Source of the DNA: Reclinomonas americana ATCC 50394
Taxonomy: Eukaryota; Jakobida; Jakobea; Jakobida
Assembly (NCBI GenBank): GCA_048213135.1
Contig: PS015009.1
Span: forward strand, 1,984,001-2,048,000
Length of the DNA stretch: 64,000 nt
Direction: 5' to 3'
Part shown: piece after piece, positions 1-8,798 of the stretch
How positions within the stretch are numbered: position 1 is the first letter of the stretch
Layout of the letters: every line of letters begins with the position of its first letter
The notes under the pieces: generated by a model
What the model saw: only the letters and a program-made list of their open reading frames with translations
What the model was told of the DNA's origin: nothing
Databases searched by the model: none
Made by a program: the position numbers and the translations under genes

Positions 1-2
1 AC

Positions 3-374
3 AACTCTACACTTTCTTATATCGGGCAGTCTATCGGCCTCAACACCATCGGGTTTGTGGCGGAAGCGAAATTGCCCAGGGACCCGCTTTTAAAACCCAA
101 TCAGTCGGCCGTAGTAAGAATACTGGATTACAGTGCGCCCAACGCTATTGTTATCCCGGTAAACACGATACAAACAGATGAGAAAGGCAAGTATGTTTTT
201 GTTCTGCAAAAAGCGCCGAACGGAACCAGTACCGCGAAGAAAAAACCGGTAGTAATGGGTGAAGTTTTTGGTGAAATGGCAGAGATCAAAGGTGGTTTGA
301 CCGTAGGTGAACAATTGATCACGGAAGGATACCAGAGCATTTATGAAGGACAATTGATCAGTGTGGCCAAGTAA
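3..374 (+). CDS. RND efflux membrane-fusion (HlyD/AcrA-type) protein, C-terminal part
   Basis: The reading frame is open from the window edge, so the N-terminal part lies outside; the GTG at 57 is internal rather than a start. The visible 123 residues match the end of a periplasmic adaptor: a beta-barrel segment (VVRILDYSAPNAIVIPVNTI), then the membrane-proximal domain ending in KGGLTVGEQLITEGYQSIYEGQLI. The family bridges an inner-membrane RND pump to a TolC-like channel. The permease gene starts 38 bp downstream on the same strand, which supports one operon. Substrate cannot be told from this fragment. Confidence 0.85.
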   Translation, partial: NSTLSYIGQSIGLNTIGFVAEAKLPRDPLLKPNQSAVVRILDYSAPNAIVIPVNTIQTDEKGKYVFVLQKAPNGTSTAKKKPVVMGEVFGEMAEIKGGLTVGEQLITEGYQSIYEGQLISVAK

Positions 375-412
375 GGAACCAAAACATTGCAAACTGCAAA
401 ACAGCATTACAG

Positions 413-3400
413 ATGAAACAAAATTTGGAAGGAATATCTAAAAAATTCAAGCAATTTTTTATGACCAGCTGGGCGGTGGATAACCGTACGGCTGTATATA
501 TCATCACCATTATTATCAGTATATACGGGCTAATGAAGTTTACCAGCATGCCCAAAGAACAGTATCCTGATATTGTGGTGCCCACCATCAGTATCACTAC
601 CATTTATGCGGGTAACTCGCCAAAAGATATTGAGAACCTAGTAACACAACCGATCGAGAAAGAACTGAAAGGTATCAGTGGCGCCAAGGTGAAAAAGATC
701 AACAGTATTTCCCAGCAGGACTATAGCCTGATCATCGTGGAATTTGATACGGATGTAAAAACAGACCTGGCCAAACTGAAGGTCACCGACGCGATAGACC
801 GGGCCAAAAGTGATCTGCCGAATGATCTTACATCTGAACCCGTGGCCCAGGAATTCGCCTTCAGTGAAATGCCCATCATGTTTGTGAACGTGAGCGGCAA
901 TTACGATGGTTTGAAATTGAAAATGTATGCTGAGGACCTGCAGGATGAATTCGAAAATCTTCCCGAGATCAACCGTGCTGACATTATCGGCGCTCCGGAA
1001 AGGGAAATACAGATCAATGCCGATCCGTATAAAATGCAGGCGGCCAGGATCACCTTTAACGATATTGAAGGTGCAGTAAGCAGGGAAAACCATGATATTA
1101 CGAGCGGACAGATAGATGTGGGTACACAGGAACGTACCATGAAAGTAAAAGGCCAGTTCGTTGACGCCACGAGTATGAGGGATATTATTGTGCGCAGCAG
1201 TGCGCAGGGCGGCTGGGCCTATCTCCGCGATATCGCTGAAGTAAAAGATACCGTAAAAGAAAAAGACAGTTATGCCCGTTTGAACGGCCAGAATGTGGTA
1301 ACCATCAATATCGTAAAGCGTGCTGGTGAGAACCTGATCAACGCGGCAACAAAAGTGAAGGAAATCGTTGCCAATATGAAGAAAAAAGGCGATCTGCCGG
1401 GCAACCTCGATGTAGTGATCACCGGTGACCAGAGTAAAGCCACAGCCACCTCATTCAATGAACTGGTGAATACGATCATTATCGGGTTTGTACTGGTATT
1501 GGTGGTACTGATGTTCTTTATGGGTGTAACCAATGCCTTCTTTGTGGCGTTGAGTGTGCCGCTGAGTGTGTTTGTCTCCTTCCTGGGGCTGCCGATAGCG
1601 GATATGATCATTGGAACAACAGTAACCCTCAACTTTATCGTACTATTCGCATTGCTTTTCGGTTTGGGTATTATTGTGGATGACGCGATTGTGGTAATTG
1701 AGAACACCCACCGGATATACCATAATGGTAAAGTGCCGATCGTCCGAAGCGCTAAAGAAGCGGCAGGCGAGGTTTTCATCCCGGTGCTGGCAGGTACGGC
1801 CACTACACTTGCGCCATTTTTCCCATTACTGTTCTGGAAAGGGATCATCGGTAAATTCATGATCTACCTGCCTACCATGCTCATATTGACGCTGGCGGCA
1901 TCACTGATCGTAGCCTTCTTCTTCAACCCGGTATTCGCGGTAAGCTTTATGCGCCCCGAAGGGAAAGAGTACGAGGAACCTAAAAAATTACTCTTCAGAA
2001 AATGGTGGTTCTGGGCCTTTATTGGATTGGGTCTCGTTTTCCATATGGGCGGGTCTCATGGCATGGGTAACTTCATGCTGTTCATGGTACTGATGTTTAT
2101 TTTAAACCGCTTTGTACTGAATGACGTGATACATTACTTCCAGCACAGGGTACTGCCGTCACTGATGAACCGTTATGAAAAATTATTGAGGTGGGTACTG
2201 AAAGGTACACGGCCGGCATGGATATTCTCGTCACTGTTCCTTTTGTTTATTCTCTCCGTTGTGTTTTTGATGGCAAGCGTTTCGTCGGGTCGTACCAAAA
2301 CAACCTTCTTCCCCAGCGGTGATCCTAACTTTGTATATGTATACCTGAAGATGCCGGTAGGTACCAGGGTAGAAACCACAGACAGTATTACCAGTGTGCT
2401 GGAAAAACGGGTGTTGAAAGTACTGGAGAAAGAAAATCCCGGTCAGCCCGGAAGTATCGTGGAGAGTGTGATCACCAACGTAGCGAACAGCGCCAACAGG
2501 CCGGATGACAATAACAGGAGTGTACAGTCCAACCTCGGACGTATCCAGGTATCGTTCGTTGAATTTGAAAAACGCCATGGAAAAAGCACCAAGCCTTTCC
2601 TCGATTCCATCAGGGCTAATATGGCCGGTATACCCGGTGCCAGTATAGTGGTGGAACAGGAAAATGGCGGCCCTCCAACAGATCCCCCAATCAATATCGA
2701 AGTATCAGGTGATGATTATGATGTGATATCCAAAGTGGCACAAAATCTTTCCAACTACCTCGACCAGCATAAAACCGATGGCGTGGAAGGACTTCGTATG
2801 GACGTGGACCTGAACAGCCCTGAAATAACGATCAACGTAAACAGGGAAAAGGCAACCATGGAAGGGTTGAGCACCGCCCAGATCGGTATGGAGCTGCGGA
2901 CAGGCGTATTCGGTAAAGAGATCAGCAAGATCAAACAGGGTGAAGATGAGTTCAAAATCCAGCTGAGGTATATGAGTGATCTCCGGAACAATGTAACCGA
3001 CCTGCTCAACCAGCGCATCACCTTCATGGATATGAATACGATGCAGGTGAAGAGCATACCGATCGGTGCCATTGCTTCCATCGATTATACCAGTACGTCA
3101 GGCGCTGTGGCACGTAAGAATGTAAAACGTACGATACAGCTGCAGTCCAACGTACTGGACCCAAGTATGACAGCAAAAGCCAACCAGGATATAGCCGGCA
3201 AGATCGCCGAATTTAAATCGAAGAATACCTTACCGCCTGATATCAGCATCCGCCAGACAGGCCAGGGTGAACAGGAAGCGGAAACATCGGCATTCTTGTT
3301 CAATGCACTGATGATCTCACTTGGTCTGATCTTCCTGATACTGGTATTGCAGTTCCGTTCATTGAGTAAACCATTCATCGTACTCACAGAAATATTCTTC

Positions 3401-3994
3401 TCTGTTATCGGTGTATTGCTGGGTTACGCGATCACGGGCATGACCATTGCAACCATCATGTTTGGTGTAGGTATCATCGGCCTGGCGGGCATCGTAATTA
3501 AAAACGGTATCCTGCTCATCGAATTTACAGATGAACTGAGGGGCAGGGGCATGCGTACGAGGGAAGCAGCCATACAGGCCGGTAAGATCCGTATCGTACC
3601 CGTATTGTTAACCGCGTTAGCTACTATGCTTGGCCTGTTGCCACTGGCAGTAGGCTTCAACATCGACTTCGTTTCCCTGTTCCAGCATTTCAATCCAAAG
3701 ATATTTTTTGGTGGTGACAGCGTAGTGTTCTGGGGGCCGTTGAGCTGGACGATCATTTTCGGTCTCGTCTTCGCGTTCTTCCTTACACTGATGATGGTGC
3801 CGAGTATGTACCTCATATCTGAAAGGCTGAGAAGGCCGATGGAGCGGTTCTATGGAACCAAGTTTGTCGCCCTGTTCGGTTTCCTCGGACCCTTCTTCTT
3901 CATCTTTGCAGGTGTTATGTACCTGGTAAGAAGGCTGCAGGGTAAGAAAGTGTGGAATGGTAAATTGAAGAACCCTCCGCCTAAAACAGTCTAG
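413..3994 (+). CDS. RND efflux transporter permease (AcrB/HAE-like), enlarged
   Basis: This 1193-residue inner-membrane protein is a proton-driven RND exporter. It has an N-terminal TM (VYIITIIISIYGLMKF), large periplasmic loops, and in TM4 the paired aspartates of the proton relay (GIIVDDAIVVIEN, D423/D424). The second half repeats the fold (FGVGIIGLAGIVIKNGILLIEF). Usual length is about 1020-1060. The excess is partly a segment near residues 510-590 with two extra hydrophobic helices (WWFWAFIGLGLVF and NFMLFMVLMFILN) between the two repeats, and an insertion near 1085-1110. It follows the adaptor gene directly. A drug or bile/detergent-type substrate is likely, but a metal substrate cannot be excluded. 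Confidence 0.93.
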   Translation: MKQNLEGISKKFKQFFMTSWAVDNRTAVYIITIIISIYGLMKFTSMPKEQYPDIVVPTISITTIYAGNSPKDIENLVTQPIEKELKGISGAKVKKINSISQQDYSLIIVEFDTDVKTDLAKLKVTDAIDRAKSDLPNDLTSEPVAQEFAFSEMPIMFVNVSGNYDGLKLKMYAEDLQDEFENLPEINRADIIGAPEREIQINADPYKMQAARITFNDIEGAVSRENHDITSGQIDVGTQERTMKVKGQFVDATSMRDIIVRSSAQGGWAYLRDIAEVKDTVKEKDSYARLNGQNVVTINIVKRAGENLINAATKVKEIVANMKKKGDLPGNLDVVITGDQSKATATSFNELVNTIIIGFVLVLVVLMFFMGVTNAFFVALSVPLSVFVSFLGLPIADMIIGTTVTLNFIVLFALLFGLGIIVDDAIVVIENTHRIYHNGKVPIVRSAKEAAGEVFIPVLAGTATTLAPFFPLLFWKGIIGKFMIYLPTMLILTLAASLIVAFFFNPVFAVSFMRPEGKEYEEPKKLLFRKWWFWAFIGLGLVFHMGGSHGMGNFMLFMVLMFILNRFVLNDVIHYFQHRVLPSLMNRYEKLLRWVLKGTRPAWIFSSLFLLFILSVVFLMASVSSGRTKTTFFPSGDPNFVYVYLKMPVGTRVETTDSITSVLEKRVLKVLEKENPGQPGSIVESVITNVANSANRPDDNNRSVQSNLGRIQVSFVEFEKRHGKSTKPFLDSIRANMAGIPGASIVVEQENGGPPTDPPINIEVSGDDYDVISKVAQNLSNYLDQHKTDGVEGLRMDVDLNSPEITINVNREKATMEGLSTAQIGMELRTGVFGKEISKIKQGEDEFKIQLRYMSDLRNNVTDLLNQRITFMDMNTMQVKSIPIGAIASIDYTSTSGAVARKNVKRTIQLQSNVLDPSMTAKANQDIAGKIAEFKSKNTLPPDISIRQTGQGEQEAETSAFLFNALMISLGLIFLILVLQFRSLSKPFIVLTEIFFSVIGVLLGYAITGMTIATIMFGVGIIGLAGIVIKNGILLIEFTDELRGRGMRTREAAIQAGKIRIVPVLLTALATMLGLLPLAVGFNIDFVSLFQHFNPKIFFGGDSVVFWGPLSWTIIFGLVFAFFLTLMMVPSMYLISERLRRPMERFYGTKFVALFGFLGPFFFIFAGVMYLVRRLQGKKVWNGKLKNPPPKTV

Positions 3995-4030
3995 CAGTAA
4001 GTCTGCATAGCAGACAGGTTTTGATACCCC

Positions 4031-4063
4031 AATGCCGCACAGTTATCTGTGTGGCATTTTTCT
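4031..4063 (+). terminator. Intrinsic terminator after the RND permease
   Basis: A 12-bp stem (AATGCCGCACAG / CTGTGTGGCATT, one G-T wobble) with a TTAT loop is followed by a T-rich tract. Confidence 0.85.
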
Positions 4064-4192
4064 TTATGAAATACTAAAACTGCCTTCTCGGCTTTGCGTG
4101 AGAAAAATTATTCGTGGCGAAACTTACATTAACAAGACTTTTTTTGTCAAACTCGCCAATCACGATAATTTCACATAAAAATTGATATAGCC

Positions 4193-4984
4193 ATGCGTAC
4201 AAACCATGAAATTGACTACAGGATTTACGGGGAAGAGCTGCAGTTCGTAGAAATTGAACTCGACCCTAATGAAACCGCCATCGCGGAAAGCGGCGCTTTT
4301 ATGATGATGGACAACGGTATTGAAATGCAAACCATTTTCGGCGACGGCAGCCAGCAGCAAAGCGGTGGACTGCTGGGCAAACTGTTCAGCGCCGGTAAAC
4401 GCCTGCTGGTAGGGGAAAGCCTGTTTATGACGGCATTTACCAATGCGGGGCAGGGAAAGAAAAGGGTGAGTTTTGCGGCGCCGTATACCGGTAAAATCAT
4501 CGCTTTCGACCTGCAGCAGCTGGGCGGAAAGATCATCGCCCAAAAAGACGCCTTTCTTTGCGCCGCTAAAGGCGTAAGTATTGGTATCGAGTTCCAGCGC
4601 AAACTGGGTACCGGCATCTTCGGCGGTGAAGGTTTTATTATGGAAAAACTGGAAGGTGATGGCCTGGCTTTCGCTCATGCAGGTGGTTACGTGATCGAGA
4701 AAACCCTGCAACCCGGGGAAATATTAAAAGTGGATACCGGCTGCGTGGTCGCCTACACGGCAGGTGTTGATTTCGATATTGAATTCATTCGTGGTGTGAA
4801 GAACTGGATGTTCGGTGGAGAAGGGTTGTTCTTCGCTAAAATGACCGGCCCGGGTAAGGTGTGGCTGCAATCGCTGCCCATCAGCCGCCTGGCAGGCCGT
4901 ATCATGCAGTACGGAACTTACAACCGTAAAGAAGAAGGAAGCATCCTGGGCGGGTTGGGTAACCTGCTGGATGGAAGAGAGTAA
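4193..4984 (+). CDS. AIM24 / TIGR00266 family protein
   Basis: 263 residues forming a glycine-rich beta-sandwich protein of the AIM24 family. Recognisable stretches are ESGAFMMMDNGIEM near the N-terminus, FAAPYTGKIIAFDL, DAFLCAAKGVSI, GGEGFIMEKLEGDGLAFAHAGG, LKVDTGCVVAY and GGEGLFFAKMTGPGKVWLQ. There is no signal peptide, so it should be cytosolic. The family name comes from a yeast mitochondrial protein; the bacterial role is poorly defined. It stands alone between two terminators. Confidence 0.88.
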   Translation: MRTNHEIDYRIYGEELQFVEIELDPNETAIAESGAFMMMDNGIEMQTIFGDGSQQQSGGLLGKLFSAGKRLLVGESLFMTAFTNAGQGKKRVSFAAPYTGKIIAFDLQQLGGKIIAQKDAFLCAAKGVSIGIEFQRKLGTGIFGGEGFIMEKLEGDGLAFAHAGGYVIEKTLQPGEILKVDTGCVVAYTAGVDFDIEFIRGVKNWMFGGEGLFFAKMTGPGKVWLQSLPISRLAGRIMQYGTYNRKEEGSILGGLGNLLDGRE

Positions 4985-5002
4985 TACCGCCAATTTGAAG
5001 AT

Positions 5003-5024
5003 GTTCCAATTTGATAATTGGAAC
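5003..5024. repeat. Perfect short inverted repeat downstream of the AIM24 gene
   Basis: GTTCCAATT and AATTGGAAC form a perfect 9-bp stem around a TGAT loop. It lies 18 bp after the AIM24 stop and 21 bp before the true terminator. No T tract follows, so it may protect the 3' end of the mRNA or be a binding site. Confidence 0.5.
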
Positions 5025-5045
5025 TGTTGAATATTAATTTGTCTG

Positions 5046-5072
5046 AACTCCCCGGGAAACCGGGGAGTTTTT
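5046..5072 (+). terminator. Strong intrinsic terminator after the AIM24 gene
   Basis: A perfect 10-bp stem AACTCCCCGG / CCGGGGAGTT with a GAAA tetraloop runs into five T residues. Confidence 0.92.
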
Positions 5073-5099
5073 ATTTAGACCCCGGCTAAAAATAGATTT

Positions 5100-5131
5100 T
5101 TGTGGTTTTACATTAATCGTATATTTGCGAT
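5100..5131 (+). promoter_or_regulatory. arsR promoter with overlapping operator
   Basis: A -33 TTG (5100-5102) and a -7 TATATTTG (5120-5127) are 17 bp apart, matching the Bacteroidota consensus. The -7 box is exactly bracketed by ATCG (5116-5119) and CGAT (5128-5131), an inverted repeat. ArsR binding here would block the promoter, so self-repression relieved by arsenite is the natural reading. Confidence 0.75.
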
Positions 5132-5144
5132 ATAAGATTAAAAA

Positions 5145-5480
5145 ATGGCCATTCACAAAAGAGAAGAATTTACACAGAAAGAGCAGGACCTGGCGGAATT
5201 TGCCAAGGCCCTGGCCCACCCGGCAAGGATCGCCATCCTGAAAGTACTGGCGGAACGCAATGAATGTATATGCGGTGAAATTGTAGAGGTGCTACCCCTG
5301 GCGCAGTCAACCGTTTCCCAGCACCTGAAGGAATTGAAACAGGCCGGGCTTATCACCGGTACGGTAGACGGCCCCCGCAGCTGCTACTGCATCAACTGGA
5401 AATCATTTGAAAAATTCAACAACGAATTCAACAGCCTTTTTCAGAACCTGAAAGTGAAAAATGAAAAGGCCTGCTGCTGA
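5145..5480 (+). CDS. arsR: ArsR-family arsenic-responsive repressor
   Basis: 111 residues with a winged-helix fold. The metalloid-sensing region reads ECICGEI (C41, C43), in the position of the ELCVCDL motif of classical ArsR, followed by the recognition helix ([16 protein letters not shown]). More cysteines are at 80, 82, 110 and 111. The family binds its own promoter and lets go when As(III) is bound. The gene heads an operon with a methyltransferase and an arsenate reductase, which fixes arsenic as the likely inducer. A canonical promoter with an overlapping inverted repeat lies just upstream. Confidence 0.9.
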   Translation: MAIHKREEFTQKEQDLAEFAKALAHPARIAILKVLAERNECICGEIVEVLPLAQSTVSQHLKELKQAGLITGTVDGPRSCYCINWKSFEKFNNEFNSLFQNLKVKNEKACC

Positions 5481-5508
5481 CCGATTTTCTAACATTAAAA
5501 ATATAGCC

Positions 5509-6366
5509 ATGAATGAAAATGAAAACGTAAAAGAGCTGGTACGGGAAAAATATGCAGCTATTGCCCGGCAGGACGCTGCACAAAACGCATCCTCCTGTTG
5601 CGGTGCCACGGCCTCATGCTGTGGCGATGAGGTCTATAATATAATGGCCGACGACTACAGCAAACTGGATGGATACAATGCCGAGGCGGACCTGGGCCTG
5701 GGTTGCGGGCTGCCGACTGAATTTGCAAAGATCAGCGAAGGAGATACTGTTATTGACCTGGGCAGCGGCGCAGGTAATGATGTGTTTATTGCCAGGCGTT
5801 TCACTGGCGCAACAGGTAAGGTTATCGGCATTGATTTTACGGAACCGATGATCGCCAAAGCCCGGCAAAATGCCGAAAAGGCCGGATTTAATAATGTGGA
5901 GTTTCGCCAGGGCGATATTGAAGATATGCCTGTTGCCGCCAATGTGGCTGACGTAATTGTGAGCAATTGCGTTCTTAACCTGGTGCCGAATAAGCATAAG
6001 GTATTCAGTGAAATATACCGCGTACTGAAACCGGGCGGGCATTTTTCCATTTCCGATATTGTGCTGGAAGGCGAATTGCCGGGCAAATGGAAAGAGGTAG
6101 CGGAATTATATGCGGGCTGCGTTTCCGGGGCTATTCAGCAATCGGAATACCTTGGGATTATTACAGAGGCTGGTTTTACAGGTGTAGAGGTACAGAAATC
6201 AAAGCCTATCATACTTCCCGATGATATCCTGGCCAACTATCTTTCTGAGGAAGAAATTGCAGCCTATAAAAATAGTAAAACACGCATCACCAGTATAACG
6301 GTATATGCGGAAAAACCCGCGAAAGACGACCGGAATTGCTGTGAACCCGGCAGTTCCTGTTGTTAG
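5509..6366 (+). CDS. arsM: Arsenite S-adenosylmethionine methyltransferase
   Basis: 285 residues from the ATG at 5509; an upstream in-frame ATG at 5461 overlaps arsR and would add an unconserved tail. Class I SAM fold: motif I VIDLGSGAGN (81-90), then IGIDF and GDIEDMP. Cysteines known to bind As(III) in this family align: C66 (GLGCG), C154 (SNCVLN) and C204 (AGCVSG), with an N-terminal CC pair (30-31, and 37-38) supplying the fourth. A second cluster sits at the C-terminus (NCCEPGSSCC). The enzyme methylates arsenite to mono-, di- and volatile trimethyl forms. Confidence 0.93.
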   Translation: MNENENVKELVREKYAAIARQDAAQNASSCCGATASCCGDEVYNIMADDYSKLDGYNAEADLGLGCGLPTEFAKISEGDTVIDLGSGAGNDVFIARRFTGATGKVIGIDFTEPMIAKARQNAEKAGFNNVEFRQGDIEDMPVAANVADVIVSNCVLNLVPNKHKVFSEIYRVLKPGGHFSISDIVLEGELPGKWKEVAELYAGCVSGAIQQSEYLGIITEAGFTGVEVQKSKPIILPDDILANYLSEEEIAAYKNSKTRITSITVYAEKPAKDDRNCCEPGSSCC

Positions 6367-6451
6367 AACAGAGATGCGAGTTCATCACCTGGAAACTAAA
6401 GCCATGAAAACAGGGTACTGGTTCAAACCGGTATCTTTTATTTCTTCCATC

Positions 6452-6856
6452 ATGAAAAAGAAAATTCTATTCGTTTGTATCGAGAACAGCAACCGCTCTC
6501 AAATGAGTCAGGCATTTGCCATCATACATGGTAAAGGCGAAATCGATGCCTGCAGCGCCGGCAGCCAACCTTCGGGTGTAATCAACCCCAAAGCCATTGC
6601 AGCCATGAAAGAACTGGGGTACGATTTAAGTACGCATGATTCTAAATCACTGGAAGAAGTAAAACAGTTTGCTCCTTTTGATGTGGTGGTAACCATGGGC
6701 TGCGGCGATGCCTGTCCCTGGATGCCGGCCCACCATTTTATCGACTGGCAGATACCCGATCCCAAACATATGGACCGGGAGCAGTTTAATGAAGTACGTG
6801 ATTTGCTGAGCGGAAAAGTGCAGGAACTGATTAAAACATTACAGGAAACTGTGTAA
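6452..6856 (+). CDS. arsC: Arsenate reductase, low-molecular-weight phosphatase type
   Basis: 134 residues from the ATG at 6452, chosen because it puts the P-loop near the N-terminus; another in-frame ATG at 6404 would add 16 residues. The phosphatase-like P-loop CIENSNRS gives nucleophile C9 and R15. The redox relay is completed by C84 and C88 (MGCGDACPW), and the DPK stretch near 103 matches the DP loop. The family reduces As(V) to As(III) with a disulfide cascade recycled by thioredoxin. It is the last gene of the ars operon and feeds arsenite to ArsM. Confidence 0.92.
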   Translation: MKKKILFVCIENSNRSQMSQAFAIIHGKGEIDACSAGSQPSGVINPKAIAAMKELGYDLSTHDSKSLEEVKQFAPFDVVVTMGCGDACPWMPAHHFIDWQIPDPKHMDREQFNEVRDLLSGKVQELIKTLQETV

Positions 6857-6867
6857 CGGTAGATATT

Positions 6868-6899
6868 AAAAAGCCTCGCAACCATTTGCGGGGCTTTTA
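6868..6899. terminator. Bidirectional terminator between arsC and the Bax-inhibitor-like gene
   Basis: AAAAGCCTCGCAA pairs with TTGCGGGGCTTTT (one wobble) around a short loop. The A tract on one side and T tract on the other serve both converging genes. Confidence 0.85.
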
Positions 6900-6915
6900 T
6901 TTTGAAACTACTTTA

Positions 6916-7683
6916 TCAGTTCCTGCTGCTTAGTTTCGACAGCAGGCGCAGAATTTCAAGATACAACCATACAATGGTCACCAGCAATCCGAAGGCGCCG
7001 TACCATTCCATGTATTTGGGAGCACCCAGTTCGGCACCCTGCTCAATCATATCGAAATCGAGGATGAGGTTGAGCGCTGCCAGGGCCACTACAAACAGGG
7101 AGAACCCGATGCCGATAGCGCTGCCTTCATGCAGGAAGGTGAAGTTGTCATATCCAAAACCACGCATCACCAGTACAATCAGGTAGAAGATGGCGATACC
7201 CGCTGTAGCGGTAATGATGATGGACTTGAATTTTTCTGTTGCCTTGATGATCTTAAAGCTGTACAACAGGTACATGGCCACTGCCGTACCCAGGGTAAGA
7301 CCAACGGCATTGATAATGATATTGGGTGCCACGTCGGCAAAAGCGTAATCGTAATAAGCAGAAACGGCGCCTACAAAAAGACCTTCCAGCAAGGCGTAGG
7401 CCGGTGCCAGGTAAGGAGACCATTCTTTTTTGAAAACGAGGATAATAGCGACAACAAGTCCGCCGATAGCGCCTGTCCATACCAATGGCTGCACATTACC
7501 GCCTTCCGCGAATTCTTTCCACGAGTAAAAGGCTGTGCCCAGCACCATCAGGAACAGGAAGCCGAATTTGTTGAGGGTGCCCCTTACCGTCATGGCATTT
7601 TCGCTGGTAACCACGTTATCCAGTACCGTGTCTTTAAATCTTTTTTCTGAAAGGGTAGGGTTACCCGATTTGAAAAGTGACAT
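6916..7683 (-). CDS. Bax inhibitor-1 / YccA family membrane protein
   Basis: 255 residues with about seven hydrophobic helices beginning near residue 40 (FGFLFLMVLGTAFYSW) and a hydrophilic N-terminus ending in MTVRGTLNKFG, typical of the YccA-like branch of the Bax-inhibitor family. The segment YLAPAYALLEGLFVGAVSAYYD and the aspartate-rich FDMIEQG near the end are recognisable family features. Members are proposed calcium-leak channels or modulators of membrane proteases; the role here is inferred only from family. Confidence 0.88.
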   Translation of the reverse strand: MSLFKSGNPTLSEKRFKDTVLDNVVTSENAMTVRGTLNKFGFLFLMVLGTAFYSWKEFAEGGNVQPLVWTGAIGGLVVAIILVFKKEWSPYLAPAYALLEGLFVGAVSAYYDYAFADVAPNIIINAVGLTLGTAVAMYLLYSFKIIKATEKFKSIIITATAGIAIFYLIVLVMRGFGYDNFTFLHEGSAIGIGFSLFVVALAALNLILDFDMIEQGAELGAPKYMEWYGAFGLLVTIVWLYLEILRLLSKLSSRN

Positions 7684-7768
7684 AGTTTATGATTTAGATA
7701 TTAAAGATAAGGAAAACAGGCAGGTTAACCGAAGAATTTGCGGCCCCGTCCTCCCTTTTTCTTCCTTA

Positions 7769-8629
7769 TTAATTGGTTTTTAACCCGGGGTACTGGCTTA
7801 CCGTTTCAAAGTCGTATTCCCCGGTGGCTTTCAGCTTCTTAATCAATCGTTGAAGGGATGAGGCGTCGGCACTGTCGGCATACACCTGGTCGTGGGCCAG
7901 TAATACCAGGTGCCCGGGTGTTTTGGTGCGTCCGCCGGTAATGAGGCTGTCTACCTGGTGCAGCAGGTCATCGTCGGAGCACTGTAGTTTCAACTGCTGA
8001 TCAAAATGCCACTCCAGGTCCCATCCCATAATGGTGAAGCGTTGCTGCAGGCTGTCGGCGGTGGCGGTACTGCTTTTGATGTCGGTGCTGCTGATGCCGG
8101 GCGTGCGCCAGATGTTGCGCCCCGGTGTACGGATGATGTTGGTGGTCAGTCCCAGGCTGTCGGCACAGCGAACGAAGTCTTTAACGGCGCTGTCGGGCAC
8201 CGCGTAAAAACGGCTGAACTGGTTGCTGAAGGCGTGGGAGTAACTGTGGTTGGCGATCTCGAACCAGCGGCTGCAAACCAGGCTGTCGTAGATGGCGGTT
8301 TGCGCTTTGCTGCCATACACGTGCTGGCCAACAACGAAGAGGGTAACGGGTACCTCCTCTTCTTCAACGATGCTTTTCAGGCGGGAAGTGCCCTTGTTGG
8401 GGCCATCGTCGAAAGTGAGGTAGATGGTTTTCTTCTTCTTTTTGGGAGCGGGTTTCATCGCTGCCTGCTGTTGTGTGTCGGGCAGTGAGTCACCGATGGT
8501 GCCGGCAGTAAGGGAATCGTCTGTTGTATACACATGGCAAGCGGTAAGAACAACAGTGGAAATAAAAGTGGTGCTGATGAAGGCGTAATAAGGTGAAGCG
8601 GCTTGCTCGGCTTCTGCGTCGGGGTCCAT
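7769..8629 (-). CDS. Polysaccharide deacetylase (NodB-like) lipoprotein
   Basis: 286 residues. A hydrophobic stretch ends in the lipobox LTAC (C31), suggesting a membrane-anchored lipoprotein, although the region before it is unusually acidic for a signal peptide. After a Lys-rich linker comes the NodB domain: IYLTFDDGPN (D74, D75), then HSYSH (H128, H132), the two metal-binding histidines, and the TPG/RTPG segment (IIRTPGRNIW). The family removes acetyl groups from peptidoglycan or other polysaccharides. The substrate cannot be told. Confidence 0.87.
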   Translation of the reverse strand: MDPDAEAEQAASPYYAFISTTFISTVVLTACHVYTTDDSLTAGTIGDSLPDTQQQAAMKPAPKKKKKTIYLTFDDGPNKGTSRLKSIVEEEEVPVTLFVVGQHVYGSKAQTAIYDSLVCSRWFEIANHSYSHAFSNQFSRFYAVPDSAVKDFVRCADSLGLTTNIIRTPGRNIWRTPGISSTDIKSSTATADSLQQRFTIMGWDLEWHFDQQLKLQCSDDDLLHQVDSLITGGRTKTPGHLVLLAHDQVYADSADASSLQRLIKKLKATGEYDFETVSQYPGLKTN

Positions 8630-8798
8630 AAAGTTGGTGAGTAAAGTTTTAGTACATGAAGATATTATCCGGGCAGAGGGCTTTCCAAATTTTGATTGTT
8701 AAAGATTGTGTAAAGCGCATAAGGCGAAAAATAGTTTTCGCAAACCGGCGTTGTTAGCCTTTCACGGACTGTTTATTCTCACCTTAAAATTTATCAAA

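Noticed and set aside
6305-6451. N-terminal extension of arsC
   Set aside because: It would overlap arsM and put the P-loop far from the N-terminus.
8006-8488. Plus-strand gene of 160 residues
   Set aside because: It is the antisense shadow of the deacetylase gene, whose motifs are clear.
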